DNA of 64,000 nt from Evansella vedderi (GTDB taxonomy: Bacteria > Bacillota > Bacilli > Bacillales > Salisediminibacteriaceae), in contig NZ_JAUSUG010000026.1 of the NCBI RefSeq assembly GCF_030813435.1, positions 1-64,000 of the forward strand, read 5' to 3'. This document shows, piece after piece, positions 8,274-15,875 of the stretch (the stretch's first letter is position 1; the number at the start of each line of letters is the position of its first letter). The position numbers were made by a program, and so were the translations under genes. Under the pieces are notes generated by a model, which was not told where the DNA came from, did no database searches, and saw only the letters and a list, made by a program, of their open reading frames with translations.

Positions 8274-9005
8274 ATGAATAGTGAATTTAAATTCGAACCC
8301 ATTCAAAAAAATTCCATTGTTGTTGATCTAACTAAAAGCCTTTTACAATACATCTTTTCTGGAAGTATTAAGCCTGGAGAAAAGCTGCCAACGGAACGAC
8401 AGTTGCAAGAAGCCCTAGGTGTAGGTAGATCTGCAATTCGTGAAGCAATTAAAGTTTTGGCTGTTTTAGGTGTTTTGGAGATAAAACACGGAAATGGAAC
8501 TTATTTAAAAAAGCCGGACGCTGGTCTTTTGATAGAATCCATTGAATGGGGGATACTTCTAGGTGAAAAGCGAGTCAGGGACATTATTGAGGCTAGACAA
8601 GAAATTGAACTTTCCATAGTTAAATTAGCTGCTCAACGATGTACAGAGGAAGAATTAAATGAACTATGGTCCATACTTGAACAACTAAAGGTATCAACCA
8701 TTGATGATTTTGTAGAGATTGATATAGCCTTCCATTTAAAATTAGCGGAAATGGCAAAGAATGCGTCTCTAAAAGGAATTTTAACAAGTTTACAATCACT
8801 ATTAAGAACTTGGATAAGATTCGTAATTGAGTCTGCTGGTGAAACTACTTTCTCTTACAATGATCATTTAAAGGTATATCAAGCCGTTGCTAATAAAGAT
8901 CCGAAAGCGGCAGTAAAGGCAATGGAAGAACATATGCAGGATGCGACTAAACGTCTTTTGGAAGTTGTAGAAAAGCAAAATAGTAAAATTTTTAATTCAG
9001 ATTAA
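8274..9005 (+). CDS. GntR/FadR-family transcriptional regulator
   Basis: 243 residues. The winged helix-turn-helix domain lies at about 10-75 (LPTERQLQEALGVGRSAIRE, then a GNGTYL wing). The C-terminal all-helical FCD ligand domain covers about 95-235, with conserved Asp/His metal ligands in DIAFHLKLAEMA, NDHLKVY and MEEHMQD. Such regulators usually sense a small organic or sugar acid and repress the surrounding genes. Its likely targets are the matching motifs at 1937 and 9082. It is transcribed separately, between two terminator/promoter regions. Confidence 0.85.
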   Translation: MNSEFKFEPIQKNSIVVDLTKSLLQYIFSGSIKPGEKLPTERQLQEALGVGRSAIREAIKVLAVLGVLEIKHGNGTYLKKPDAGLLIESIEWGILLGEKRVRDIIEARQEIELSIVKLAAQRCTEEELNELWSILEQLKVSTIDDFVEIDIAFHLKLAEMAKNASLKGILTSLQSLLRTWIRFVIESAGETTFSYNDHLKVYQAVANKDPKAAVKAMEEHMQDATKRLLEVVEKQNSKIFNSD

Positions 9006-9042
9006 ATTTAATTAGGTTATTTTACCTACTAATTATGAAGAG

Positions 9043-9071
9043 TTGAGTGGTTTAATTTTTAATCTTATTTT
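9043..9071 (+). promoter_or_regulatory. Likely promoter of the dehydrogenase/dehydratase unit
   Basis: TTGAGT (9043-9048), 17-base spacer, TATTTT (9066-9071). It is a moderate match only, but it lies directly before the operator-like dyad and the next gene. Confidence 0.4.
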
Positions 9072-9081
9072 TTTATAAAAA

Positions 9082-9109
9082 TGGTTGACCAATTAATAAC
9101 CAACCAATT
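9082..9109 (+). promoter_or_regulatory. Putative GntR/FadR-type operator, second copy
   Basis: TGGTTGACCAATT, then after a short AT-rich gap AACCAACCAATT. The first part contains the palindrome TGGT-TG-ACCA and shares 11 of 13 bases with the motif at 1937. It sits just past the predicted start of transcription, a repressor position. Confidence 0.55.
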
Positions 9110-9160
9110 GTAATGGGGATGTTGTTTTACTTAAAAAATAAAGATAAGGACGTGTTGTTA

Positions 9161-10321
9161 ATGGGGTTTAAATATTACATTCCTACTACTGTTGAAAGCG
9201 GGCTAGGAATCTCTAAAAATATAGGTAGTTTTTTAAAATCAGGCCATTTTAATAACGTTTTTCTTGTTACAGATAAAGGGGTAAGGAAAGCAGGAATATT
9301 AGAATCAATAGAGCAATCTTTAAAAAAGTCTGAGATTTATTACGAGGTTTTTGATGGTGTTGTTCCTAATCCTACTTCTGAAAGTGTTATAGAAGGGTTA
9401 GGTAAACTTAAAGAAAACGCATTTGACCTTGTATTAGCTGTAGGAGGTGGAAGCAGTATTGATACAGCTAAAGCTATTGCAATAATGGCGAAAAATGAAG
9501 GGGATATTTTAGATTATGAAGGTGTTGGAAAATTATCAAATCCAGGTCTACCCCTAACTGTTGTACCAACGACCGCGGGTACAGGAAGCGAAGTAACAGC
9601 TTCAACGATTATTACAAATTCTAAAACACAATTTAAATGTGCAATTATCAGTCCATATCTTTTTCCACAGTATGCAATATTAGATGCTGAATTAACCATA
9701 AGGTTACCCCGAGACATTACTGCCTCTACTGGAATGGATGCAGTGACACATGCAATTGAGTCATATACGTCCAAATCCGCTAATCCAGTTAGTAAATCTT
9801 TTGCATTACAAAGTTTGAAAATGTTTGGTGAAAATTTAGAAAAAGCATATTTCGTAGGTACGGATATAGTAAGTCGTGAAAATATGTTAGTAGCTTCTAT
9901 GTTAGCTGGCGCAGCATTCTCCCAATCACGATTAGGGAATGTTCATGCTATCTCCCATACATTAGGTGGGGTTTTTGATATTCCACATGGTATTGCTAAC
10001 GCAACACTTCTACCTTTTGTAATGAAATATAATCTTCCCGCCTGCCCGGAAAAAATGAAGGATATAGCAGAAGCTTTGGGCCACAATACCGATGGTCTGC
10101 CTATTTTTGAAGCAGGGGAAAAAGCTGTAGAAGCTGTTTTAAAATTAAATTCAAATTTAAACATTCCATCGAATATCAAAGAGCTAGGAGTAACATTAGA
10201 TGTAATTGATAAATTAGTTGAAGACTCCATGAGAAGTGGAAATGTATTAATTAATCCAAGATTAACAAATGCTAAAGATATTAGGAACATTATTGAAAAT
10301 GCTTACTATGGAAATTTATAA
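9161..10321 (+). CDS. Iron-type (group III) alcohol dehydrogenase
   Basis: 386 residues from the ATG at 9161, which has AAGGA ten bases upstream; an in-frame ATG at 9113 overlaps the operator region and lacks such a site. Family motifs: the nucleotide-binding GGGS (95-98), PTTAGTGSE (136-144), and metal ligands Asp193, His197, His262 and His276 (GMDAVTHAIE, VHAISHTLGG, IPHG). These enzymes reduce aldehydes or oxidise alcohols and hydroxy acids with NAD(H). Here it may reduce the aldehyde released by an aldolase. The exact substrate is unknown. Confidence 0.85.
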   Translation: MGFKYYIPTTVESGLGISKNIGSFLKSGHFNNVFLVTDKGVRKAGILESIEQSLKKSEIYYEVFDGVVPNPTSESVIEGLGKLKENAFDLVLAVGGGSSIDTAKAIAIMAKNEGDILDYEGVGKLSNPGLPLTVVPTTAGTGSEVTASTIITNSKTQFKCAIISPYLFPQYAILDAELTIRLPRDITASTGMDAVTHAIESYTSKSANPVSKSFALQSLKMFGENLEKAYFVGTDIVSRENMLVASMLAGAAFSQSRLGNVHAISHTLGGVFDIPHGIANATLLPFVMKYNLPACPEKMKDIAEALGHNTDGLPIFEAGEKAVEAVLKLNSNLNIPSNIKELGVTLDVIDKLVEDSMRSGNVLINPRLTNAKDIRNIIENAYYGNL

Positions 10322-10418
10322 AAAATAAGAATGGTAATAGATATTTTTCATATTTTTTTAGGTTTATAGAGGAAACTTGATATGATTCAACAAACATATG
10401 GTGAGAGGGGGAGAGCCC

Positions 10419-10751
10419 GTGACGAACAAAAACTATAAAACAGTTATGATGAATAGTAAAGACAAGGTTGCTGTTGCATTAACTAAAATAGAAAAGGGTA
10501 CGACTGTAGAGGTTAATTGTGAAAATCAATTATTTGCAGTTACATTAATGGATGAATTAGAATTCGGACATAAATTCGCGGTTCTTCCAATTAAGAGAGG
10601 GGAGGACATTTTGAAGTATGGGGAAGTAATAGGCGTTGCAAATAGAGATATTTCCCCTGGTGAACATGTGCATATTCATAATTTAGATGGAAAAAGGGGA
10701 AGAGGTGATAAGCTTGTCAAACAACAAGAAACAAAAATTAATGGGGTATAG
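10419..10751 (+). CDS. UxaA-type dehydratase, small SAF-domain subunit
   Basis: 110 residues from a GTG preceded by GAGAGGGGGAG; an upstream in-frame ATG at 10398 would place the ribosome site inside the gene. It is a SAF domain as found at the N-terminus of altronate and galactarate dehydratases (KIEKGTTVEV, HKFAVLPIKRGEDILKYGEV, ISPGEHVHIHNLDGKRG). It is encoded separately from the large subunit and overlaps it, so the pair is translationally coupled. The same two-gene layout is known for sulfolactate sulfo-lyase (SuyAB), so the substrate class is open; the sugar-acid context favours an aldonate or uronate derivative. Confidence 0.8.
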   Translation: MTNKNYKTVMMNSKDKVAVALTKIEKGTTVEVNCENQLFAVTLMDELEFGHKFAVLPIKRGEDILKYGEVIGVANRDISPGEHVHIHNLDGKRGRGDKLVKQQETKINGV

Positions 10752-11889
10752 ACGACCTAATGGCGAAGTAGGAATTCGTAATCATGTTCTTATACTGCCT
10801 ACAATTACTTGTTCGACACAGACAGCACAGCGAATTACGGAGTTAGTTGATGGTACAGTCACGTTTATTCATCAACACGGTTGTGCTCAAGTAGGTGAAG
10901 ATTATGATCAAACGTTTCGAACATATGTAGGAATGGGAAGTAACCCTAATGTATATGGTGTTGTAGTCTTAGGACTTGGTTGTGAAACACATCAAGCGAG
11001 AAGTGTCGCAGAAGAGTTGAAGAAAACTGGAAAACCAGTAGAAGTTGTTTCTATTCAAGACAATGGCGGGACTTTATCAACCATTGCGGAAGGGGCAAAA
11101 ATAGCTGTAAAAATGGTTCAAGATGCTTCTGCTCAACAAAAGGAACCTTTTGATTTTTCCGAATTAATTATTGGCACCGAGTGTGGGGGATCAGATGCAT
11201 GCTCAGGATTGTCAGCGAATCCAGCTGTTGGCAGAGTAAGTGACAAGATTGTAGATTTAGGTGGAACTGCTATTTTAGCTGAAACAACAGAATTAATTGG
11301 AGCAGAACACCTCTTGGCAGAGCGTGCCGTAAACGATCAAGTATCTAAAAGAGTGTATGAGGTTATCAATGCAATGGAGGATAGAGCTATAAAAGCAGGG
11401 GTAGATATTCGAACTGGAAACCCTAGTCCAGGGAATATTAAAGGAGGATTAAGTTCTCTAGAAGAAAAATCCCTTGGGGCAGCTACTAAAGCAGGTACCA
11501 GGCCCCTTCAGGAGCTAATTAATTATGCTGAAAAACCAAGTAAAAAAGGACTCGTTTGGATGGATACACCAGGACAGGATATTGAACAATTAACTGGAAT
11601 GGCTGCAGGAGGAGCACAGGTTATTTTATTCACAAGTGGCCGAGGAACACCAACCGGTTCACCTATTGTACCAGTATTAAAGATTGCAACAAATACAGGT
11701 ATTTATGAGAAAATGTCAGAAAATATGGACATTAATGCAGGGACAATAATAGAAGGTAAGGAAACAGTTGATAGTGTAAGTGACAGGATATTAGATGAGA
11801 TTGTAGCTACGTGTTCTGGAAAAAAATCAAAGGCAGAAATATTAAAACAACATGATTTCGGAATATGGAGAATAGGCCCAACATTTTGA
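10714..11889 (+). CDS. UxaA-type dehydratase, large catalytic subunit
   Basis: 391 residues if TTG at 10714 is used (GAGGTGAT just upstream); ATG 10687 and ATG 10741 are alternatives. It corresponds to the catalytic part of the altronate/galactarate dehydratase family: GYRRPNGEVGIRNH at the start, HQHGCAQ, LGLGCETHQ, IGTECGGSDACSGLSANPA and FTSGRGTPTGSPIVPV. The conserved cysteines and histidine bind iron or another divalent metal. It would dehydrate a sugar acid to a 2-keto-3-deoxy acid. It overlaps the small subunit by 38 bases and is followed by a terminator-like hairpin. Confidence 0.82.
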   Translation: MSNNKKQKLMGYRRPNGEVGIRNHVLILPTITCSTQTAQRITELVDGTVTFIHQHGCAQVGEDYDQTFRTYVGMGSNPNVYGVVVLGLGCETHQARSVAEELKKTGKPVEVVSIQDNGGTLSTIAEGAKIAVKMVQDASAQQKEPFDFSELIIGTECGGSDACSGLSANPAVGRVSDKIVDLGGTAILAETTELIGAEHLLAERAVNDQVSKRVYEVINAMEDRAIKAGVDIRTGNPSPGNIKGGLSSLEEKSLGAATKAGTRPLQELINYAEKPSKKGLVWMDTPGQDIEQLTGMAAGGAQVILFTSGRGTPTGSPIVPVLKIATNTGIYEKMSENMDINAGTIIEGKETVDSVSDRILDEIVATCSGKKSKAEILKQHDFGIWRIGPTF

Positions 11890-11942
11890 TCTGTTAACGT
11901 TAATAAAGATTAACTAATTGTATTTAGGAAGGGAACAAGGTC

Positions 11943-11978
11943 AAGCAGCTTTTTAGGGAAACTTAAAAGGCTGCTTTG
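11943..11978 (+). terminator. Terminator-like hairpin after the dehydratase
   Basis: AAGCAGCTTTTTA (11943-11955) pairs with TAAAAGGCTGCTT (11964-11976), 13 pairs including one G-U. The T run behind it is short, so the efficiency is uncertain. Confidence 0.6.
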
Positions 11979-12082
11979 GTAAGATAGTCTATCTAATTTT
12001 ATGGTGCATCCTATATTATAGTTTTATTAGTTAATTGGTTCGAATATCCTATTTATATCCTATTAGGAGGCGCTTATATTAA

Positions 12083-12712
12083 ATGAATAGTTTTTCTGGT
12101 ACAGTATACAGTTGGTGTGAATGGATTGTTCGGTTCTCATACATCAATATTTTGTGGTTTCTATTTAGTGTGTTAGGTTTGGTGATTTTAGGGTTAATTC
12201 CTTCTACCGTTGCCTTATTCACAGTCATGAGAAAATGGATAATGGGAAGTACTGATTTTCCTATATTTAAAACCTTTTGGAAAACATATCAAACTGAATT
12301 AATTAAATCCAATATTCTTGGTTTAGGATTGGGAATCATAGGGTTTATTTTATTTATTGATTTTATTTTTTTACAAACATTAAGTGGATGGTTTTTATCA
12401 ATAATGACTGTATTATTAATTATTATTACTATATTATTTATAGTAATCCTTTTCTACATTTTTCCAGTATACGTCCATTATAATGTAAAAAATATTAATT
12501 ATCTTAAGTATGCATTTATAATTGGTGTAATACATCCTGCCCGAACCATTTTAATTAGTATATCCGTTATTAGTGTTGTTTTAGTGCTTTTTACTTTCCC
12601 TGGAATTATCCCGTTTTTCTCGGTAAATATAATAAGCTTTATTATAATGCGAATTGCCTATTCTGCTTTTAAAAATATAGAAATAAAAGTATTAGAAAAT
12701 AATTTTCAATAG
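12083..12712 (+). CDS. DUF624 (YesL-like) membrane protein 1
   Basis: 209 residues with five to six hydrophobic segments. It matches the DUF624 pattern: an N-terminal helix running into INILWFLFSVLGLVILGLIPS, then the FKTFWKTYQTELIKSN cytoplasmic motif. B. subtilis YesL belongs here; the family is almost always beside carbohydrate ABC importers and has no proven function, though a transporter accessory role is widely assumed. AGGAGG lies 12 bases before the ATG. It appears monocistronic. AATTGGTTCGA about 45 bases upstream resembles a half-site of the GntR-type motif. Confidence 0.75.
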   Translation: MNSFSGTVYSWCEWIVRFSYINILWFLFSVLGLVILGLIPSTVALFTVMRKWIMGSTDFPIFKTFWKTYQTELIKSNILGLGLGIIGFILFIDFIFLQTLSGWFLSIMTVLLIIITILFIVILFYIFPVYVHYNVKNINYLKYAFIIGVIHPARTILISISVISVVLVLFTFPGIIPFFSVNIISFIIMRIAYSAFKNIEIKVLENNFQ

Positions 12713-12871
12713 GACGGGCATAAAACTTTTAACTACTTTTATTCTGTTTATAATCCACTTGATATTTTTATAAGTCATTAAAAAGTATTTTATTTTATGA
12801 AGTTCCCTTTCAAGATAAGTGTTAATCATTTATAGTATACATTGTAAACTATTAATCTGGAGGAGATCATC

Positions 12872-13381
12872 ATGGCGAAAGTAGCATTTTTATTAGCGAA
12901 TGGTTATGAAGATTCAGAAATGAAAAATCCTTATGAGGCAGTATTAGAAGCAGGACATGAAGCAACTATTATTGGTCTTGAAAAAGACGTTGTCTGCCAA
13001 GGGAAACAGCAGACAGTATCTTATACAGTGGAACTAGCGGCTTCAGAGGCAAATGGGGCTGATTTCGATGCGGTCATTATTCCTGGAGGAAGCGCACCAG
13101 AGGCATTACGGGTTAATGAAGAGGTTGTTCGTTTTGTTAAGGAGCTTAACGACCAAAACAAAGTCATTGGAGGAATTTGTCACGGTCCCCAAGTTATGAT
13201 TAGTGCTGACGTTCTAAAGGGAAAAACAGCAACTAGTTTTGTAGGAGTTCGCGATGATGTTATTAATGCAGGAGCAAACTTTGTAGACGAAGAAGTTGTA
13301 GTAAGTGAAAATATTATTACATCCCGTACACCAGTAGATGAACCGGCGTTTATTCGTGAGATTTTAGCGAAGTTACAATAG
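12872..13381 (+). CDS. DJ-1/PfpI-family protein
   Basis: 169 residues. The class I glutamine amidotransferase-like fold has its nucleophile elbow at GGICHGP (Cys103, His104) and the supporting Glu13 in GYEDSE. Relatives in Bacillaceae are general-stress glyoxalase/deglycase or chaperone-like proteins (YraA, YfkM). The proteolytic activity once claimed for the family is doubtful. GGAGGAGATC lies just upstream. It stands alone between terminators and is probably not part of the sugar pathway. Confidence 0.85.
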   Translation: MAKVAFLLANGYEDSEMKNPYEAVLEAGHEATIIGLEKDVVCQGKQQTVSYTVELAASEANGADFDAVIIPGGSAPEALRVNEEVVRFVKELNDQNKVIGGICHGPQVMISADVLKGKTATSFVGVRDDVINAGANFVDEEVVVSENIITSRTPVDEPAFIREILAKLQ

Positions 13382-13407
13382 AAAACACCATCTAAGGATA
13401 ACAATAC

Positions 13408-13445
13408 GAAATAGCCCCAGAGCCCTAGCTCTGGGGCTATTTCAT
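13408..13445 (+). terminator. Strong terminator after the PfpI-like gene
   Basis: A perfect 16-base stem GAAATAGCCCCAGAGC / GCTCTGGGGCTATTTC with a 4-base loop. Confidence 0.85.
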
Positions 13446-13535
13446 TAATACTAAAAAATATCTGTTTCCAGACTAAGAATTGTAGAGTGCCATATTTTTA
13501 TATCCTTTTCTTTAATGTTATATTTAATCCAATTA

Positions 13536-13549
13536 AGTAAGCGCATACA
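13536..13549 (+). promoter_or_regulatory. cre-like site before GH42
   Basis: AGTAAGCGCATACA matches the cre consensus at 12 of 14 positions and lies about 45 bases upstream of the beta-galactosidase start, close to a likely -10 region (TACAAT at 13547-13552). Confidence 0.45.
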
Positions 13550-13591
13550 ATGTAATTATAATTATATCAAAAAGAAAAGGATGAGGTATGA

Positions 13592-15610
13592 ATGATAAAT
13601 AGCAAACTGCCGAAAATTTGGTACGGAGGAGATTATAATCCAGAGCAATGGGAGAAAGACATTTGGGATGAAGACGTACGAATGTTTAAGCTAGCCGGTA
13701 TTGATGTAGCTACCTTAAATGTTTTTTCATGGGCCTTAAATCAACCAGACGAAGAAACGTATGATTTTACTATTTTAGATGAGCAAATAGACCGATTATA
13801 TAAAAACGGTATTTACACATGTCTTGCTACAAGTACTGCAGCTCATCCAGCTTGGATGGCAAAGAAATATCCAGATGTTCTTAGGGTTGATTATCAAGGC
13901 AGGAAGAGAAAATTTGGGGGAAGACACAATTCTTGCCCAAACAGTCCTACATATAGAAAATACGCTGAAAGAATGGCAGATAGATTAGGTGAAAGGTACA
14001 GTGATCACCCCGGTGTATTAATTTGGCATGTAAATAATGAATATGGCGGCTATTGTTACTGTGATAATTGTGCTACTAGCTTCCGTAAATGGCTGCAAAA
14101 GAAATATAACCATTTAGATAATGTAAACAAAGCTTGGAATACTCGATTTTGGGGTCACACCTTTTATGACTGGGATGAAATTGTACCTCCTAATGAATTA
14201 AGTGAGGAGTGGGGAGGAAGTTCCACCGCTTTTCAGGGGATATCATTAGACTATCGTATATTCCAGTCAGATAGTTTACTAGATTGTTTTAAACTGGAAA
14301 GGGATGTTCTAAAGAAACACAATCCACATATCCCTGTAACAACCAATTTAATGGGTACGTATCGGGAGTTGGATTATTTTAAATGGGGAAAGGAAATGGA
14401 CGTCGTTTCCTGGGATAATTACCCTGCTTATGATACACCAGTGAGTTTAACAGCTATGAGACATGATTTAATGCGAGGCTTGAAAAGCGGCCAGCCGTTC
14501 ATGTTAATGGAGCAAACCCCGAGCCAGCAAAATTGGCAGCCTTATAATTCCTTAAAACGCCCTGGAGTCATGAGATTATGGAGCTATCAAGCAGTGGCAC
14601 GTGGTGCAGATACAGTAATGTTCTTCCAACTCCGAAGATCAGTTGGAGCTTGTGAAAAATACCATGGGGCAGTTATTGAGCATGTTGGTCATGAGAATAC
14701 AAGAGTTTTCCGAGAAACAGCAGAGCTAGGCAAGGAGTTAAGTCAACTTTCTGACAGGCTGTTGGATTCAAGGTTAGATGCAAAAGTAGCAATAGTGTTT
14801 GATTGGGAAAACCGATGGGCGACGGAATTATCAAGCGGACCATCCAAGGCACTAGATTATGTTAAAGAAGTACACAACTATTATGCTGCATTGTATGAGC
14901 AAAATATTCCCGTTGATATGGTAGGTGTAGATGAGGATTTAAGCGAGTATGACATTGTGATTGCACCTGTATTGTATATGGTCAAACCTGGATATGCCAA
15001 GAAACTAGAAAAATTTGTTGAAAATGGCGGTACTTTTGTAACGACTTTCTTTAGTGGAATTGTGAATGAACATGATCTTGTAACTCTCGGTGGTTACCCT
15101 GGTGAGTTACGAAACCTCTTAGGAATTTGGGTAGAAGAAATCGATGCCCTGCCACCAGAGAATAAAAATGAAATTGTTGTGAAAAACGAAGTAGGTAAAC
15201 TAAAAGGAAGCTACGAGTGCAGCTTGTTGTTTGATATTATCCATTCTGAAGGTGCCGAAGTGCTGGCAGAGTATGGATCAGACTTTTATGCCAATACACC
15301 GGTAGTTACTTCCAATCAATTTGGGAAAGGGAAGGCGCTATACGTAGGTACTGTACCAGACAAGGAGTTTTTGAGTGATTTCTTATCTACCATTTGTGAG
15401 GAAAAAGGAGTAAGCCCATTACTAGAGACGCCAAAAGGAGTGGAAGTGACAGAACGGGAAAAAGACGGACGAGTGTATCTCTTTGTTATGAACCATAATT
15501 CAATGGAAGTTCAAGTAAATGTAGGAGAAGCAACGGATTTATTAACAGGAGAAAGAGTAGCTGGAACTATTTCTATTAATGGCCACGGAGTAATGATTTT
15601 AGAGAAATGA
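13592..15610 (+). CDS. GH42 beta-galactosidase 1
   Basis: 672 residues, the usual length for GH42. Acid/base Glu150 is in HVNNEYGG and nucleophile Glu307 in FMLMEQTPS. The zinc cluster cysteines (Cys115, 155, 157, 160) are all present. An A4-type TIM barrel is followed by the trimerisation domain (about 400-600) and a short C-terminal domain. There is no signal peptide, so it acts in the cytoplasm on imported galactosides, probably galacto-oligosaccharides from rhamnogalacturonan side chains. The start is the second of two overlapping ATGs; the first opens a 4-codon frame. Confidence 0.92.
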   Translation: MINSKLPKIWYGGDYNPEQWEKDIWDEDVRMFKLAGIDVATLNVFSWALNQPDEETYDFTILDEQIDRLYKNGIYTCLATSTAAHPAWMAKKYPDVLRVDYQGRKRKFGGRHNSCPNSPTYRKYAERMADRLGERYSDHPGVLIWHVNNEYGGYCYCDNCATSFRKWLQKKYNHLDNVNKAWNTRFWGHTFYDWDEIVPPNELSEEWGGSSTAFQGISLDYRIFQSDSLLDCFKLERDVLKKHNPHIPVTTNLMGTYRELDYFKWGKEMDVVSWDNYPAYDTPVSLTAMRHDLMRGLKSGQPFMLMEQTPSQQNWQPYNSLKRPGVMRLWSYQAVARGADTVMFFQLRRSVGACEKYHGAVIEHVGHENTRVFRETAELGKELSQLSDRLLDSRLDAKVAIVFDWENRWATELSSGPSKALDYVKEVHNYYAALYEQNIPVDMVGVDEDLSEYDIVIAPVLYMVKPGYAKKLEKFVENGGTFVTTFFSGIVNEHDLVTLGGYPGELRNLLGIWVEEIDALPPENKNEIVVKNEVGKLKGSYECSLLFDIIHSEGAEVLAEYGSDFYANTPVVTSNQFGKGKALYVGTVPDKEFLSDFLSTICEEKGVSPLLETPKGVEVTEREKDGRVYLFVMNHNSMEVQVNVGEATDLLTGERVAGTISINGHGVMILEK

Positions 15611-15686
15611 GAAATTAAAACACTGCTAAACTTTAAGCTCTGTTAATTTAATTTCGAATAAGCGAAGAACCACGACTAGGAGAGAG

Positions 15687-15863
15687 TACACATGTTATGG
15701 CATGCTATTTCAAACATTTGATGAAAAAAGGATGCTAGCTATTCATGCCCCAAATAATATACCAAACGGAGCGACCAATATTTTTGAAGTGGACGAAAAT
15801 AATGGAAAGCTTAAGATTCAACACGTTCAGAACATAAACAATGCCTGTTATAAAGGCAAATAG
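15687..15863 (+). pseudogene. C-terminal remnant of a GH43-like glycosidase
   Basis: In one frame the bases read YGMLFQTFDEKRMLAIHAPN and end in NACYKGK-stop. This resembles the last blade of GH43-type five-bladed propeller enzymes (HGMLF-TFDGK-MLALH-PN). Nothing upstream in this frame belongs to the family, and there is no start site. It is therefore the tail of a deleted gene sitting between two intact ones. Confidence 0.65.
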
Positions 15864-15875
15864 GCGGGTTTATTT

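Noticed and set aside
10419-11889. Sulfolactate sulfo-lyase (SuyAB)
   Set aside because: The two-gene layout fits, but nothing around it is sulfonate-related and the operon looks like sugar-acid metabolism; kept only as an alternative.
12872-13381. Intracellular protease of the sugar pathway
   Set aside because: The PfpI-like family is not reliably proteolytic, and the gene is isolated by a strong terminator and its own leader.
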